The notes beneath the pieces are model-generated. The model ran no database searches and was not told the DNA's origin. It saw nothing but the letters and a program-made list of their open reading frames with translations. Positions 16,897-28,100 of a stretch of DNA of 64,000 bases are shown here, piece by piece. How positions within the stretch are numbered: position 1 is the first letter of the stretch; each line of letters opens with the position of its first letter. The DNA lies in NCBI GenBank assembly GCA_963691715.1, contig OY829281.1, positions 1,736,001-1,800,000 on the forward strand. Reading direction: 5' to 3'. The position numbers were made by a program, and so were the translations under genes. The DNA comes from HXMU1420-13 sp963691715. Its GTDB lineage: Bacteria > Bacteroidota > Rhodothermia > Balneolales > Balneolaceae.

Positions 16897-19800
16897 ATGT
16901 GTAGGGCTTCGCGTCATATTATTATTATAACTTTAATCCTGTTTCCGTTACGTTCTTTCGGACAGGAACTAAAAGTTGTGGAGAGCTCTCCAACCTATGA
17001 TGTATATTTGCTAACCAATCCTGAATTAAAGATTGGTCCTTATTTTGAACTAATAATACCTACTAAGGTATCACACTTAGTTGAAGTTCTAGACCAAGAG
17101 ATCAAGGAAATACCAATTAAAATTACAGATCAGCAAAAAAAAGGATTGGCCTTAATGCCAAGTACAGCGATCATTGAACTTACAAATTCAGGTATATTCA
17201 GAGGTGAACGTGTATCAAATCTTTTGCTCCATGTTGCTAGACCTAAAAACAATGGCACCTTAGTTACAAAAAGACTAAAAATTAAAGTACCTAAGTTAGA
17301 GACAACTAACGTTACATCAACCAAAGGATATGAAAAAAAAACTAACCTTGATGATTCTCCGTTATCCGCTGGGCGTTGGTTTAAAATCCCGATTTCTAGA
17401 GAAGGTATTTATAAATTAGAGGCTTCATATTTAGAAAATCTTGGTTTAAGTGTTGAAAATATCGACCCAAGTAAAATTCAAATTTGGGGAAACTCTGGTA
17501 AAATGTTACCTGAGCTAAACAGCGAAGACAAACCCGAATTAGTCCAAATTCCAATCATTGTGGAGGGTGAAGAAGATGGTCAATTTAATAGCCAGGATAG
17601 AATTATTTTTTTCGGTAGTTCACCACACAATGTTATTCGTACTTCATCTTCATTTTCTCATGAAATACACCCATATAGTAATCTTACCTACGTTTTTTTA
17701 ACAGTAGGAAGTTCCATTGGTTCTAGATTAGTAGAAATAAATCTTTCTGGAGTAGCCTCTACTTCAATCTCATCGTTCACTGATTTTAATTGGAAAGAGC
17801 AAGAATTAAACAAAGCTGAAGACCGCCAAAAAAGTGGGCGTTATTGGCTGGGTCAACGTATTCCTGCTACTGCTCAAAATATCCCCATCACTATTTTTAA
17901 AGATACAATACCAGGAATTATCACAAGCCAGCCAATTAAAATTTCAGGAAAAATATATAGTAGAGCTTTACAAACAACTTCATTTTCTATCTCTCTCAAC
18001 TCAGAACCTGTAGCTGATTTTATTATTTCTCGAGTAAGTGGAGGATATTTATCATATAGTGGAAATGCAGCAAACGGCAGAACTTTTTCAAATACAGTTA
18101 GCCCTATTATCGAAAATAATATTTTAGACGTAGAAATGGTTATGTCTAATGCAGATAATGGTGCAAACGGCTTTGTAGATTATCTAAAACTAGAATATGA
18201 AAGGGAGCTAGTGGCCAAAGATAACCAACTTTTCTTTTTCCCTCCCTTAAATTCTACACCTTCAAACTTAGCAAATTTTAAATTAAAAGGTTTTAGTAGC
18301 CCACCTTATATTATTGATATAACTAATCCTTTAAACCCAACACAATATAAAGTTTTTGAATCGGGATTAGACTATGAGTTTAAAGCTCCTCAGGACCACA
18401 ATCATAGATTTGTTGCTCAATCAACCCTTTTCGTCCCTTCGTTAGGAAATGAGATAACCAATCAAAACTTAAAGGGGATTACAGATTATCCTGACTACAT
18501 TATTGTAACTAATAACATCTTTTCTCCTTTTGCGAATGAATTAGCTCAATACAGATCTAAGGATGGATTACGACCACTAGTAGTGACCCAATCTGAAATT
18601 CTAAATGAATTCGCTGGAGGTCAAAATGATCCGACAGCCATAAGAAATTTTTTAAAATTCCTATGGGATCGAGCAATATCACAAGGTGAACAGCTCCCAA
18701 AATATCTACTCCTATTTGGTGATACCACCTATGACACTAAAGGAATTATTAAAAATTCGTTTACTAATCATGTATTAACCTATCAATCTCCAAATTCACT
18801 TAGCCGTATTGGATCGTATGCTTCTGATGATTATTTCGGATTCATGGATGATAACGAGGGAGGCTTTACCAGTGGATCAAGAATTGATATTGGAATAGGA
18901 AGAATTCCTTCTCAAACCATACAAGAAGCCAGAATAGCTTTAGATAAAATATACAACTATGAAAACCCAGAACATTCTGGTGATTGGCAAAATTTATTCA
19001 CTTTTGTTGGTGATGATGATTTTCCAGATATAACACTTAACCGTGATTTACATGTATGGAATGCAGATGGCACTGCTGATCGAATGAATATAGCAGATGC
19101 AGGACTAAGACTTAAGAAAATCTACCTTTTTGATTATCCCGAAGAGATCACTGGTTCAGGGCGTCAAATTCCAACTGCATCAGCAGATTTCATAAATACC
19201 ATAAACAATGGCTCTCTTGTGATGAATTATTCTGGACATGGCAATACATCTGTGCTCTCTGATGAAGAATTATTTACAACAGATCATATACCAAGTCTTA
19301 CTAATTCTAATAAACTTTCAATATTTGTTACAGCAACTTGTCAATTCGGTAGATACGATGATATAAATGCACAATCTGGGGCCGAACTTCTATATTTTGC
19401 TGAAAATGGCGGTGCAATTGCAAGTTTTACTACCACAAGAATTGTGTATACCAGTAGCAATCCAGACGGTGGGCAAAATTTTGCGTTAAATATCGCATTA
19501 TCTCAGCAAATGTTAGTTCGTGATGCAGAAGGACTACCTTCTAGGTTAGGTGATATTTATCTTAGAACCAAAAATACAACTGCAGGATCATCATCAAATT
19601 CTCGTCGTTTTATTCTTTTAGGCGACCCTGCTCTTCGAATTGCTTTACCTTCACGACCAGCTGAAGTTACCCAAATTAATAATACTGTGATCTCTGAAAT
19701 AGATACAGTATTAACTATTAAAGCATTAGATCAAGTTACCATAAAAGGCCAAATTAACAATTTTGATGGGTCACTAAATACAAGCTATAATGGAATAGTT

Positions 19801-20784
19801 ACTATTCAATTACTGGATGCAAAGAGAACCGTTACACTTCCGCAAGATTTACCTTGGATTGAATCAAGAGGATGCTTTTTATATAAAGGCACAGATCGTG
19901 AATGCACCTATGATGTAGAAAACAACACCCTTTTTAAAGGCTCGTCTTTGGTGGAAAATGGTATATTTTCATTGACATTCATTTTACCGAAAGATATTAG
20001 TTACAATCCAAATCAAGCTCGTATTTTACTATTTGCTGATGGTGAAATTGGTACAGCTGGGGGATCTTTTACGAATGTAGTATTTAACGGAATTAATGAA
20101 AATTCTATAAATGATGGGAAAGGACCAGACCTTAATCTTTTCCTTAACGATGAATCTTTTTTTAATGGTGACTTAACCACCGATAAACCTAAACTTATTG
20201 TAGAACTTGCCGATAGTTCTGGAATTAACGCAACAGGAACAGGAGTAGGACATGAAATAACCGCTACTATCGATACAAAACCATCACGCACTTTAGTTCT
20301 CAACGAGTTCTATGAAAGTGCACTTAATGATTTCTCAAAGGGGCGTATCGAGTATCCACTGGAAGAATTTCCAGAGGGTAACTATTCGCTAAAAGTTCGA
20401 GCATGGGATGTACACAACAACCCATCAGAGGAAACTATTTTCTTCGAAGTTGCAGAATCTGATAATTTGGTAATTGACAATGTATATAATTACCCAAATC
20501 CTATGAATAATTCTACAGCTTTTACGTTTGGACATAATCAACAAGGAAATTCACTAGAAGTCGATATAAGGATTTATACCCTTTCAGGACGAGCAGTGCA
20601 ACACCTTCAAGAGTATATTACAAATACATCAAATTCATATGCCAGTATTTCATGGAATGGCCGTGACAGGGATAATGATCGCCTGGGCAACGGTACTTAT
20701 ATTTATGTGCTTCGGGTTACAGCAGATACCTCCGAAGGAAGAAAATCAACAGAAAAAATCGAAAAGCTCGTTATAATCAGATAA
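16897..20784 (+). CDS. porU: Type IX secretion system sortase PorU (C25 gingipain-family)
   Basis: The 1295-residue product has a signal peptide and a gingipain-type C25 peptidase domain, with the catalytic His in NYSGHGNTSVLSDE (H781) and the Cys in VTATCQFGRYDD (C815). The position, size and adjacent porV identify it as PorU. PorU cuts the C-terminal signal of T9SS cargo and attaches the cargo to the surface. The last 95 residues (NVYNYPNPMNNSTAFTF onward, ending in a Lys-rich beta strand) look like a T9SS sorting or FlgD-like domain, as in known PorU proteins. It is the first gene of a closely packed set. Confidence 0.93.
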   Translation: MCRASRHIIIITLILFPLRSFGQELKVVESSPTYDVYLLTNPELKIGPYFELIIPTKVSHLVEVLDQEIKEIPIKITDQQKKGLALMPSTAIIELTNSGIFRGERVSNLLLHVARPKNNGTLVTKRLKIKVPKLETTNVTSTKGYEKKTNLDDSPLSAGRWFKIPISREGIYKLEASYLENLGLSVENIDPSKIQIWGNSGKMLPELNSEDKPELVQIPIIVEGEEDGQFNSQDRIIFFGSSPHNVIRTSSSFSHEIHPYSNLTYVFLTVGSSIGSRLVEINLSGVASTSISSFTDFNWKEQELNKAEDRQKSGRYWLGQRIPATAQNIPITIFKDTIPGIITSQPIKISGKIYSRALQTTSFSISLNSEPVADFIISRVSGGYLSYSGNAANGRTFSNTVSPIIENNILDVEMVMSNADNGANGFVDYLKLEYERELVAKDNQLFFFPPLNSTPSNLANFKLKGFSSPPYIIDITNPLNPTQYKVFESGLDYEFKAPQDHNHRFVAQSTLFVPSLGNEITNQNLKGITDYPDYIIVTNNIFSPFANELAQYRSKDGLRPLVVTQSEILNEFAGGQNDPTAIRNFLKFLWDRAISQGEQLPKYLLLFGDTTYDTKGIIKNSFTNHVLTYQSPNSLSRIGSYASDDYFGFMDDNEGGFTSGSRIDIGIGRIPSQTIQEARIALDKIYNYENPEHSGDWQNLFTFVGDDDFPDITLNRDLHVWNADGTADRMNIADAGLRLKKIYLFDYPEEITGSGRQIPTASADFINTINNGSLVMNYSGHGNTSVLSDEELFTTDHIPSLTNSNKLSIFVTATCQFGRYDDINAQSGAELLYFAENGGAIASFTTTRIVYTSSNPDGGQNFALNIALSQQMLVRDAEGLPSRLGDIYLRTKNTTAGSSSNSRRFILLGDPALRIALPSRPAEVTQINNTVISEIDTVLTIKALDQVTIKGQINNFDGSLNTSYNGIVTIQLLDAKRTVTLPQDLPWIESRGCFLYKGTDRECTYDVENNTLFKGSSLVENGIFSLTFILPKDISYNPNQARILLFADGEIGTAGGSFTNVVFNGINENSINDGKGPDLNLFLNDESFFNGDLTTDKPKLIVELADSSGINATGTGVGHEITATIDTKPSRTLVLNEFYESALNDFSKGRIEYPLEEFPEGNYSLKVRAWDVHNNPSEETIFFEVAESDNLVIDNVYNYPNPMNNSTAFTFGHNQQGNSLEVDIRIYTLSGRAVQHLQEYITNTSNSYASISWNGRDRDNDRLGNGTYIYVLRVTADTSEGRKSTEKIEKLVIIR

Positions 20785-20843
20785 CTATCTAACACATATT
20801 TTGGATTATATCCTTACTATTAGACTTAAACTATTTGTCACTT

Positions 20844-21992
20844 ATGAAAAAAATAATTTTGTGTGTGCTGACTTTATTAGTCAGTGTTTTCCCAATTACT
20901 AGCACTGCTCAAATTGCAATTACTGCCGTACCTTTCTTGCAGATTGAACCAGATTCACGTGGTGCAGCCATGGGCAACACTGGAGTAGCTCTGGCAGATA
21001 ATGCTGCAGCAATGTTCTGGAATCCGGCAGGACTTGCATTTCAACGCGATAATCAAATCAGTTTAACCCACTCCAATTGGTTGAAAAACTTTAATGTAAG
21101 CGATTTATTCTACGATTATGTGGTTGGCAAAATATATGTTGAGGGAGTTGGTACTATTGGAGGTCACTTAACTTTTCTAAACTTAGGCGAGCAGGCTGTT
21201 ACCAACGAAGATAGTCCAGATGTTATATCTAAATTCAATAGTTTAGAATTCGCTTTAGGTCTATCCTATGGCTTTGAAGTACATCAAAATCTTGCACTCG
21301 GAACTAGCCTTCGTTTTATTTACTCAAGCTTGGCAAGTGGTACATCGGTAGGTGAGCAAAAAGTAAATCCTGGTAGTAGCGTTGCCATAGATCTTTCTGC
21401 ACTCTATCGTACAAATAAATTTTATATTGGTGGTAATCGTGCCAGATTAAGTACTGGATTCAATCTATCAAACCTTGGACCAGGAATGCAATACACAGAT
21501 AATGCACAAAAAGATCCTCTCCCTTCTTTACTTAGAGTTGGTATTGCGTTTAGTTACGAATTAGATCCAGAGGGATTCAATAAAATCAATTTTGCCACTG
21601 ATGTTTCAAAAATCATGGCTCGTACTAAAGATAAAATCACAACAAATAGTGATGGAACTTTAGATACAATGCGTGTCGCATCTGGTCCATTAGAAGCTCT
21701 AATTGATTCTTGGGATTCTTGGACTCATTTTAACGGACAAACCAATGTAAATGTTAGTCTTTTACAACAATTGATGATAGGAACTGGTTTAGAATATTGG
21801 TACGATAATACTTTCGCATTACGTGGAGGTTTCTATTATGAAGATCCTAACAATGGTGACAGAAAATATATCACATTTGGAGCTGGGCTCAGGTATAATG
21901 CTATAGGTGTAGACTTTAGCTACATAAAAACTTTAGAATCGGACCATCCACTAGCCAATACCCTCAGGTTTAGTTTATTGGTCGACTTTTAG
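20844..21992 (+). CDS. porV: Type IX secretion outer-membrane protein PorV (LptO)
   Basis: The 382-residue product is a FadL-like outer-membrane barrel with a signal peptide, the block PDSRGAAMGNTGVALADNAAAM and FWNPAGLAF, which are diagnostic of PorV/PorQ proteins. PorV carries T9SS cargo from the translocon to PorU, and it sits 59 bp after porU. I used the ATG at 20844. An upstream in-frame TTG at 20835 would add only three residues before the signal peptide. The C-terminus ends in a barrel strand (LRFSLLVDF). Confidence 0.93.
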   Translation: MKKIILCVLTLLVSVFPITSTAQIAITAVPFLQIEPDSRGAAMGNTGVALADNAAAMFWNPAGLAFQRDNQISLTHSNWLKNFNVSDLFYDYVVGKIYVEGVGTIGGHLTFLNLGEQAVTNEDSPDVISKFNSLEFALGLSYGFEVHQNLALGTSLRFIYSSLASGTSVGEQKVNPGSSVAIDLSALYRTNKFYIGGNRARLSTGFNLSNLGPGMQYTDNAQKDPLPSLLRVGIAFSYELDPEGFNKINFATDVSKIMARTKDKITTNSDGTLDTMRVASGPLEALIDSWDSWTHFNGQTNVNVSLLQQLMIGTGLEYWYDNTFALRGGFYYEDPNNGDRKYITFGAGLRYNAIGVDFSYIKTLESDHPLANTLRFSLLVDF

Positions 21993-21997
21993 CGAAT

Positions 21998-24900
21998 ATG
22001 GAACACCCTACATTAAAGAGCATGTTTTTAGTAAGCATGCTCTTTCTTTTTCTTATTCAGCCTACTCAAAGTCAAGAGTTTCAACTCAAACGAAATCATT
22101 CTATATCATTAAATAGATACAATCAGCAAATATCTCCAGCAAAAGGTAATCTGAATATCATTGCTTTAATGGTTGAATTTCAGGCAGATACAAATAGACT
22201 TACCTCCGGTACTGGTGTTTTTGGAGTTAATGGGTTTGACGGTTTACCCTATCTTTCGAGAGAAGAACAAACCTTTATTGACCCACTTCCACATGATCGC
22301 AGTTATTTTGAAACTCACCTCGAATTTGCAAAAAATTATTTTCTTAAATCATCTGATCATCAATTAATTATTGATTATCAGGTTCTTCCACAGGTTTATA
22401 AATTAGATAAACCTATGGAAGAATATTCCCCTATTGGTGAGCGATTTACTCTTGAAAAAATTGCAACTCTTATGCAAGATGTATGGAGCAAAGTAGATTC
22501 CGAAGGGGGATTCGATGCCACAGGTTTAGATCCAGAAAACACAGCATTTGTCATCTTTCATGCTGGTATTGGGCGCGATGTAGAACTTACTGGAACAAGT
22601 TTAGACATCACCCCTTTTGACCTACCTTCCATTACCTTAGATCAAGAAAATCTTGCTGATCTATTGAATGATCCTTCATTCAATGGTTTCTCTATAAATA
22701 ACGATACGTTTAGAGTTACCAATTCTATGTTAATTCCTCGAACTCAATCTCGTAGAGGTACGGATATCAGTGATAATGAAATTGTATTTCCACTCTCAAT
22801 AAATGGATTACTATGTGCTTCTATAGGTAGTTATCTTGGCCTACCAGATTTATTCAATACCGAAAACGGACAACCTGCGATTGGTCGATTTGGATTGATG
22901 GATGGTGCAGGATTCTTCGCATATAACGGACTTTTACCACCTGAGCCATCAGCATGGGAAAAAGTATTTTTAGGATGGGAAACTCCAGTTATTATTTCAT
23001 ATGATGAGACTAATCCGATAGAACTTGTAGCGGGTTCCTTAAATGAACCTAATAGCATTGCCAAAATTGAACTTTCTTCAACCGAGTATTTTCTAATTGA
23101 AAATCGTCATCGAGATCCTGAATTACTTTCCGAAACTGAAGCAAGTATTACCCTTACAACTCGAACTACTGATGGAAATTTAGTGGACAAAAAGTTCACT
23201 AATTTCGACGAAGATTTCATATTTCAGGCTTCTGGATTTGATACCATGTTAACTCCTGGAACCCTTATTGATGTAAGTAATTTCGATTGGAGTTTACCAG
23301 GCGGTATTGATGTAGGTGAAGATGGAACAATTGACACTGAAGATGATCGCCATTTGAATGGTGGAATTCTGATCTGGCATGTTGATGAAAGAGTATTAGC
23401 AAGAACATTAGATTATGATCAGGTAAATGCAAATGAAGACCGTCGTGGGGTGGATTTAGAAGAAGGTGACGGAGCACAGGATATAGGAAAAAGTGCTGGT
23501 CTTTTTGATAACACCCCAACCTTTGGATACGCTTATGATTTTTGGTGGGCAGGAAATGATTACAGAGTAATCACACAAACCAGAGAAATTGACCTTAACC
23601 CCAATAATGAATTTAGCCCGAGTACCTACCCAAATAACAATTCAAATTCAGGAGCTCCATCAGGTTTTGAATTGTACGAATTTTCAGAAAATCTACCCAA
23701 AGCAAGTTTTAGAATCAGTCGAGTCAGTAATGGTAACTACAATATAAATAACCAGTATTATTTCCAGATAGGTATAAATACTTTTTACACCCCAGAAGAC
23801 GATTATTGGGACTATTATCCACTACAATTAGACATTTTACACACAGGTTCTGATACACTTTTAGTTGTACCTGCTTTTTCTAATTATTATTTATACAACT
23901 TATCTCAACCAAGTATTTCAGATGGAATAATTTTTGGAGGTGTAAATAATCAACAACCTCTATTACTAGGTTCTAAGGTCATCAAATCGGAAAATCCCAT
24001 TTCCTCCCCAAATTCAAGATTGATTGCCTACGATTTAAGTACTTTAAGCACATCATGGGACACCCAGGTAACAACTAATACAAGCTTTATTAGTTCACAA
24101 AATGGTTCTGTGATTGATTTAGATTTTACTGATATTTCTGTGGATACTTCTGATGGCACTATCATCCAAAATACTTCTGGTTATGAATTCCGTTCAGAAA
24201 TCATAAATGATAAATTTGCAGGAATTAATAGTAATGAGGTTGAATTCGTTGGTGAAAATACCCCTGACTATTTAGCAAATTATGACCATCGATTATTTGC
24301 TGGCACTATCCAAACAAATACTGGAAACCACTATTATATATTTGAAGATGGTCGCTTTTCGTTGGTCAATCCAGCCAAAGTTGAGCCAATTAATATCATC
24401 TTTGAAGAATCAAAAGCTGAATGGCCAGCTATCGTTGACGAAGGACTCATCTATCGAATTAATCGCGCTGAAAATACCCTTGAAGGCTACAACTTCAATG
24501 GAGCACGTTTACCGAATACACCAATTATTGCTCCCAATAGTATTCAATTTGTCGGAACTCCCATCATATCTGATATAACAGGTGATAACCGTCAGGATAT
24601 TTTAGTTGTTGGGCAAGATGAATACTCCATGAATATTTTTGCTTTTGAAACAGATGGCAATCCAATTGAAGGATTTCCACTATATGTTGGTGGTGCCTTA
24701 GGTAAGGATATTCAACCCATCCACCCTGTAATGCATGAAAAAATATTATATGCTGTAAGTCATACTGGAGATTTACGGGCTTGGAAATTCTTAAACCATA
24801 CCACTACACAATGGCCTGGACGTTATGGGAAAAACCCCTTCAACAAAGTTTCTGCCTATATTACCTTAAGTGATGAAAGTGATGAATCATTTTCAGTATT

Positions 24901-25174
24901 AAATAAATCAGAAACCTATAATTGGCCAAATCCTGCCAATGAAGAAACCTATATTCGATATCAATTAGAATCAGCTGGCATGGTTGATATCACAATCATT
25001 GATTTAACAGGTAGAATCGTTTATGAAAATAAGGTGCAATCTTTTGGTGGTAGCCCAGAAGAAATCACTGTAAATACCAGTGAATGGAGTTCTGGGGCAT
25101 ATTTTGCACGTGTTGAAGCAAAAGTAAATGGACGTAGAGCGTCCAAAATGATAAAAATAGCAGTAGCCCATTGA
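21998..25174 (+). CDS. M6-like secreted protein with T9SS sorting domain and degenerate zinc site
   Basis: The 1058-residue product has a signal peptide, an M6 (immune-inhibitor-A-type) peptidase region over about residues 50-330, a beta-rich middle and a C-terminal T9SS type-A sorting domain (NWPNPANEETYIRYQL, ending KMIKIAVAH). In M6 enzymes the motif HExxHxLGLPDL binds zinc. Here the equivalent is ASIGSYLGLPDLF (residues 274-286): both His residues and the Glu are absent while the flank is conserved. It therefore looks like a pseudo-peptidase, probably with a binding role. It starts 5 bp after porV and overlaps the next gene by 4 bases. Confidence 0.82.
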   Translation: MEHPTLKSMFLVSMLFLFLIQPTQSQEFQLKRNHSISLNRYNQQISPAKGNLNIIALMVEFQADTNRLTSGTGVFGVNGFDGLPYLSREEQTFIDPLPHDRSYFETHLEFAKNYFLKSSDHQLIIDYQVLPQVYKLDKPMEEYSPIGERFTLEKIATLMQDVWSKVDSEGGFDATGLDPENTAFVIFHAGIGRDVELTGTSLDITPFDLPSITLDQENLADLLNDPSFNGFSINNDTFRVTNSMLIPRTQSRRGTDISDNEIVFPLSINGLLCASIGSYLGLPDLFNTENGQPAIGRFGLMDGAGFFAYNGLLPPEPSAWEKVFLGWETPVIISYDETNPIELVAGSLNEPNSIAKIELSSTEYFLIENRHRDPELLSETEASITLTTRTTDGNLVDKKFTNFDEDFIFQASGFDTMLTPGTLIDVSNFDWSLPGGIDVGEDGTIDTEDDRHLNGGILIWHVDERVLARTLDYDQVNANEDRRGVDLEEGDGAQDIGKSAGLFDNTPTFGYAYDFWWAGNDYRVITQTREIDLNPNNEFSPSTYPNNNSNSGAPSGFELYEFSENLPKASFRISRVSNGNYNINNQYYFQIGINTFYTPEDDYWDYYPLQLDILHTGSDTLLVVPAFSNYYLYNLSQPSISDGIIFGGVNNQQPLLLGSKVIKSENPISSPNSRLIAYDLSTLSTSWDTQVTTNTSFISSQNGSVIDLDFTDISVDTSDGTIIQNTSGYEFRSEIINDKFAGINSNEVEFVGENTPDYLANYDHRLFAGTIQTNTGNHYYIFEDGRFSLVNPAKVEPINIIFEESKAEWPAIVDEGLIYRINRAENTLEGYNFNGARLPNTPIIAPNSIQFVGTPIISDITGDNRQDILVVGQDEYSMNIFAFETDGNPIEGFPLYVGGALGKDIQPIHPVMHEKILYAVSHTGDLRAWKFLNHTTTQWPGRYGKNPFNKVSAYITLSDESDESFSVLNKSETYNWPNPANEETYIRYQLESAGMVDITIIDLTGRIVYENKVQSFGGSPEEITVNTSEWSSGAYFARVEAKVNGRRASKMIKIAVAH

Positions 25175-28100
25175 TAAAAGCATACTACATATATCTACTT
25201 CTGCCTTTGACTATACTGGGTTCAGGGATAGTTATTGGGCAAACGAATCCAGCATATTATGAGTATAGTCATAATCACTTAGGATGGTATTCCATTGAGA
25301 GTACTCACTTTATTATTCACTTTCAAGAAGGTAATTCTAGATCAGCTCAAGTTGTATCTAGAATTGCTGAAGAGATCTATAATCCAATCACAGAATTATA
25401 TCAATATGAACCAGATTCTAAAGTGAATATAGTTCTAAAAGATAGAGAAGATTATTCAAATGGAGCTGCTTATTTCTTTGATAACAAAATTGATATTTGG
25501 GTTCCGTCTTTGGATTCACCTCTTCGTGGAACCCACAACTGGATGCGAAATGTAATCACACATGAATTTGTGCATATTGTTCAAATCCAAGCTTCAATGA
25601 AAAGAAAGCGAACCATTCCTATACTGTATTTACAATGGCTATCCTATGAAAAAGTTCGTAGACCAGATGTGCTCTATGGGTTTCCTAATGGAATCGTTTC
25701 CCTTCCTTTTGCTTCCATTAATATCCCTGCATGGTTAGCCGAAGGAACCGCTCAATATCAAACAAAAGACATAAGATATGATACGTGGGACTCTCATCGT
25801 GATATGATTTTAAGAACTAGGATACTTTCAGATACTTATTTCTCTTTAAAGGAGATGGGTACTTTCAGTTCAAAAACTAGTATAGAACGCGAAACCGTTT
25901 ATAACCAAGGTTTTGGATTTGTGATCTACCTGGCACAACGTTTTGGGGATGATGTACTTCGTGAGATTTCAAATAATTTGGGTGAATCTAAAGTATATAC
26001 CGTTGAAGAGGCTCTAGAAATGGCCACTGGTGAATCTGGTACACAAATTTTTAATGATTGGATTGAAGAACGAAAAAATCATTATGAATCGATCATTAAT
26101 GATTTAATATTAACGAACTCAGATTATATAGAATCAGATGGATTTTTTAATTTCTATCCTAAAGTTTCACCAGATGGTAGTACGGTAGCTTATTTATCAA
26201 ACAAAGGCCGTGATCATTCCACAGTATCACTTTATTTGCAAACTGATAATGATTCATCTTCTATATCATCCATTGATGAACATCATTCTCACCATGATCA
26301 TGACCATGCGGTATGCGCCCAACCCACTATACCTTTTATTTCTACCTCATTTTCTTTTTCACCCGATGGAAATCAAATAGTGTATTCAGTAAACAAAAAA
26401 AATAAATTTGGTGAGACATACCGAGATTTATTTATTTATGATCTTAAAACAAAAGAAAGCAAGAGGCTGACACAATCAGCACGAATACAATCGCCTAATT
26501 GGGGTACCAATGAATATATAGTAGCAATAAAATATGAATCTGGAACTCAAAATTTAGTCACATTTCATCCAGATAGTACCGAACATTTAAAAACAATCAC
26601 CTCTTTTTCTGATGCTGAAACTATCTTCTCTCCCATGTGGCATCCTAACGGAAAAGATATCTACTTTTCATATGCGGATTTTGGACAAAGAAGCATAAAA
26701 AAAATTAACCTCAAGAGCGGTGTTATTTCGGATGTATTAGCAGATAATTTCACCGATTATAGAGATCCTTTTATTACGGAAAATGGCAGATATCTTCTTT
26801 ATGCTGCTAATCATAAAGGGCAATTTAATGTTTACAGAAAAGACCTCGAGACTCATAAAACTAAAAAACTGACCTCAGTTGTTGGTGGTGCATTTATGCC
26901 TCATCAAATAGGCTCTACCTTATATTTTTCGGAATACGAGACTGACGGTTACAAGTTAAAAAAACAAATACTCAATGCATCAGATGTTGTGGATTTCGAG
27001 GAGCCTAAACTTCCGAATTTATATATGGATACTGAGGTAACCCTAAATAATTATAATGATAAAGATATTGATGCATTTGATGATTATGCTAAAAATGTAG
27101 CCGATACTGGATCATATAAATTCAATCTTCCGAATTTTTATGGTACAGAAAAATTGGAGTATAGGGATTATGAAGATACATTCCTGAACTATTCATTTTT
27201 TCCAGTATTACGATTTGACAACTATACAAAACTTAATGGAAGTAATGGAGCTTTACTTCGAGAAGGGAATTTTGGCAAACTTGGTGAAAATCTTTTGCGT
27301 GATATGAAACCAGGAGTCTATTTCGCTAATCGTGATGCAATTGATAAATTGTCTGTTTTCGGAGGCATAATGGTTGGCCTTACATCAAAACCTGCCGAAG
27401 ATATTGGTGACTTCTTTTCACCGAGTCGATTATTTAGATTAGATAGAGATATTTTTTTTATGGCAGAATATCGAGGGCTCCCATTCATAAAAAGGAGTTG
27501 GTCACCAACCATTGCCATCGAAATCTTCAATTTACATAGGAATGTAAAAAATGGACTATCCATAGAAGAATTCCCTTGTACCTCATGCACACCAGACACT
27601 ACTGGTGTAGACATTGGGTATGAAGTTTGGGAAGCAAATCTTTTTCTGCGTTCGAAATTGAGTAGAAGAAGTTTAATTGAGTTTGGTATAGGATATTCCC
27701 CCTACCAAGTTCAAACCGACAATTTTTTTTCAAAAGAATTAGAGACATTAATTAGTGGATCATCTTCAGAATATTTTAAAGCTACTACTCTATCCTTAGC
27801 ATACACTTTTAACTATTATACGTATACCGTTGATGCCGATATTGCACCTTTAGGTCTTAAGGGATATCTAAGATATCAATATCAACCTTCGCAACTTCTA
27901 GAAGAATATGAAATTAAAGAAGGAGTATTAATCCCAATATTTAATAAAACAAAAAATCAATCTACGGAATTACATGTGCGGTATGGATTTAAAATATTTG
28001 GCAACCAAGCTTTTCAAGCCAGAGTAAGAGGATTTACCTACTTCAATGACCCAAAAGATTCTTTCTATACAGATTATGTGGGTGGTTTTTTAGGAATGCG

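Noticed and set aside
26281..26310. CAT/CAC-rich stretch as a simple repeat
   Set aside because: It lies within the coding frame and encodes a His-rich loop; there is no array or period beyond codon scale.
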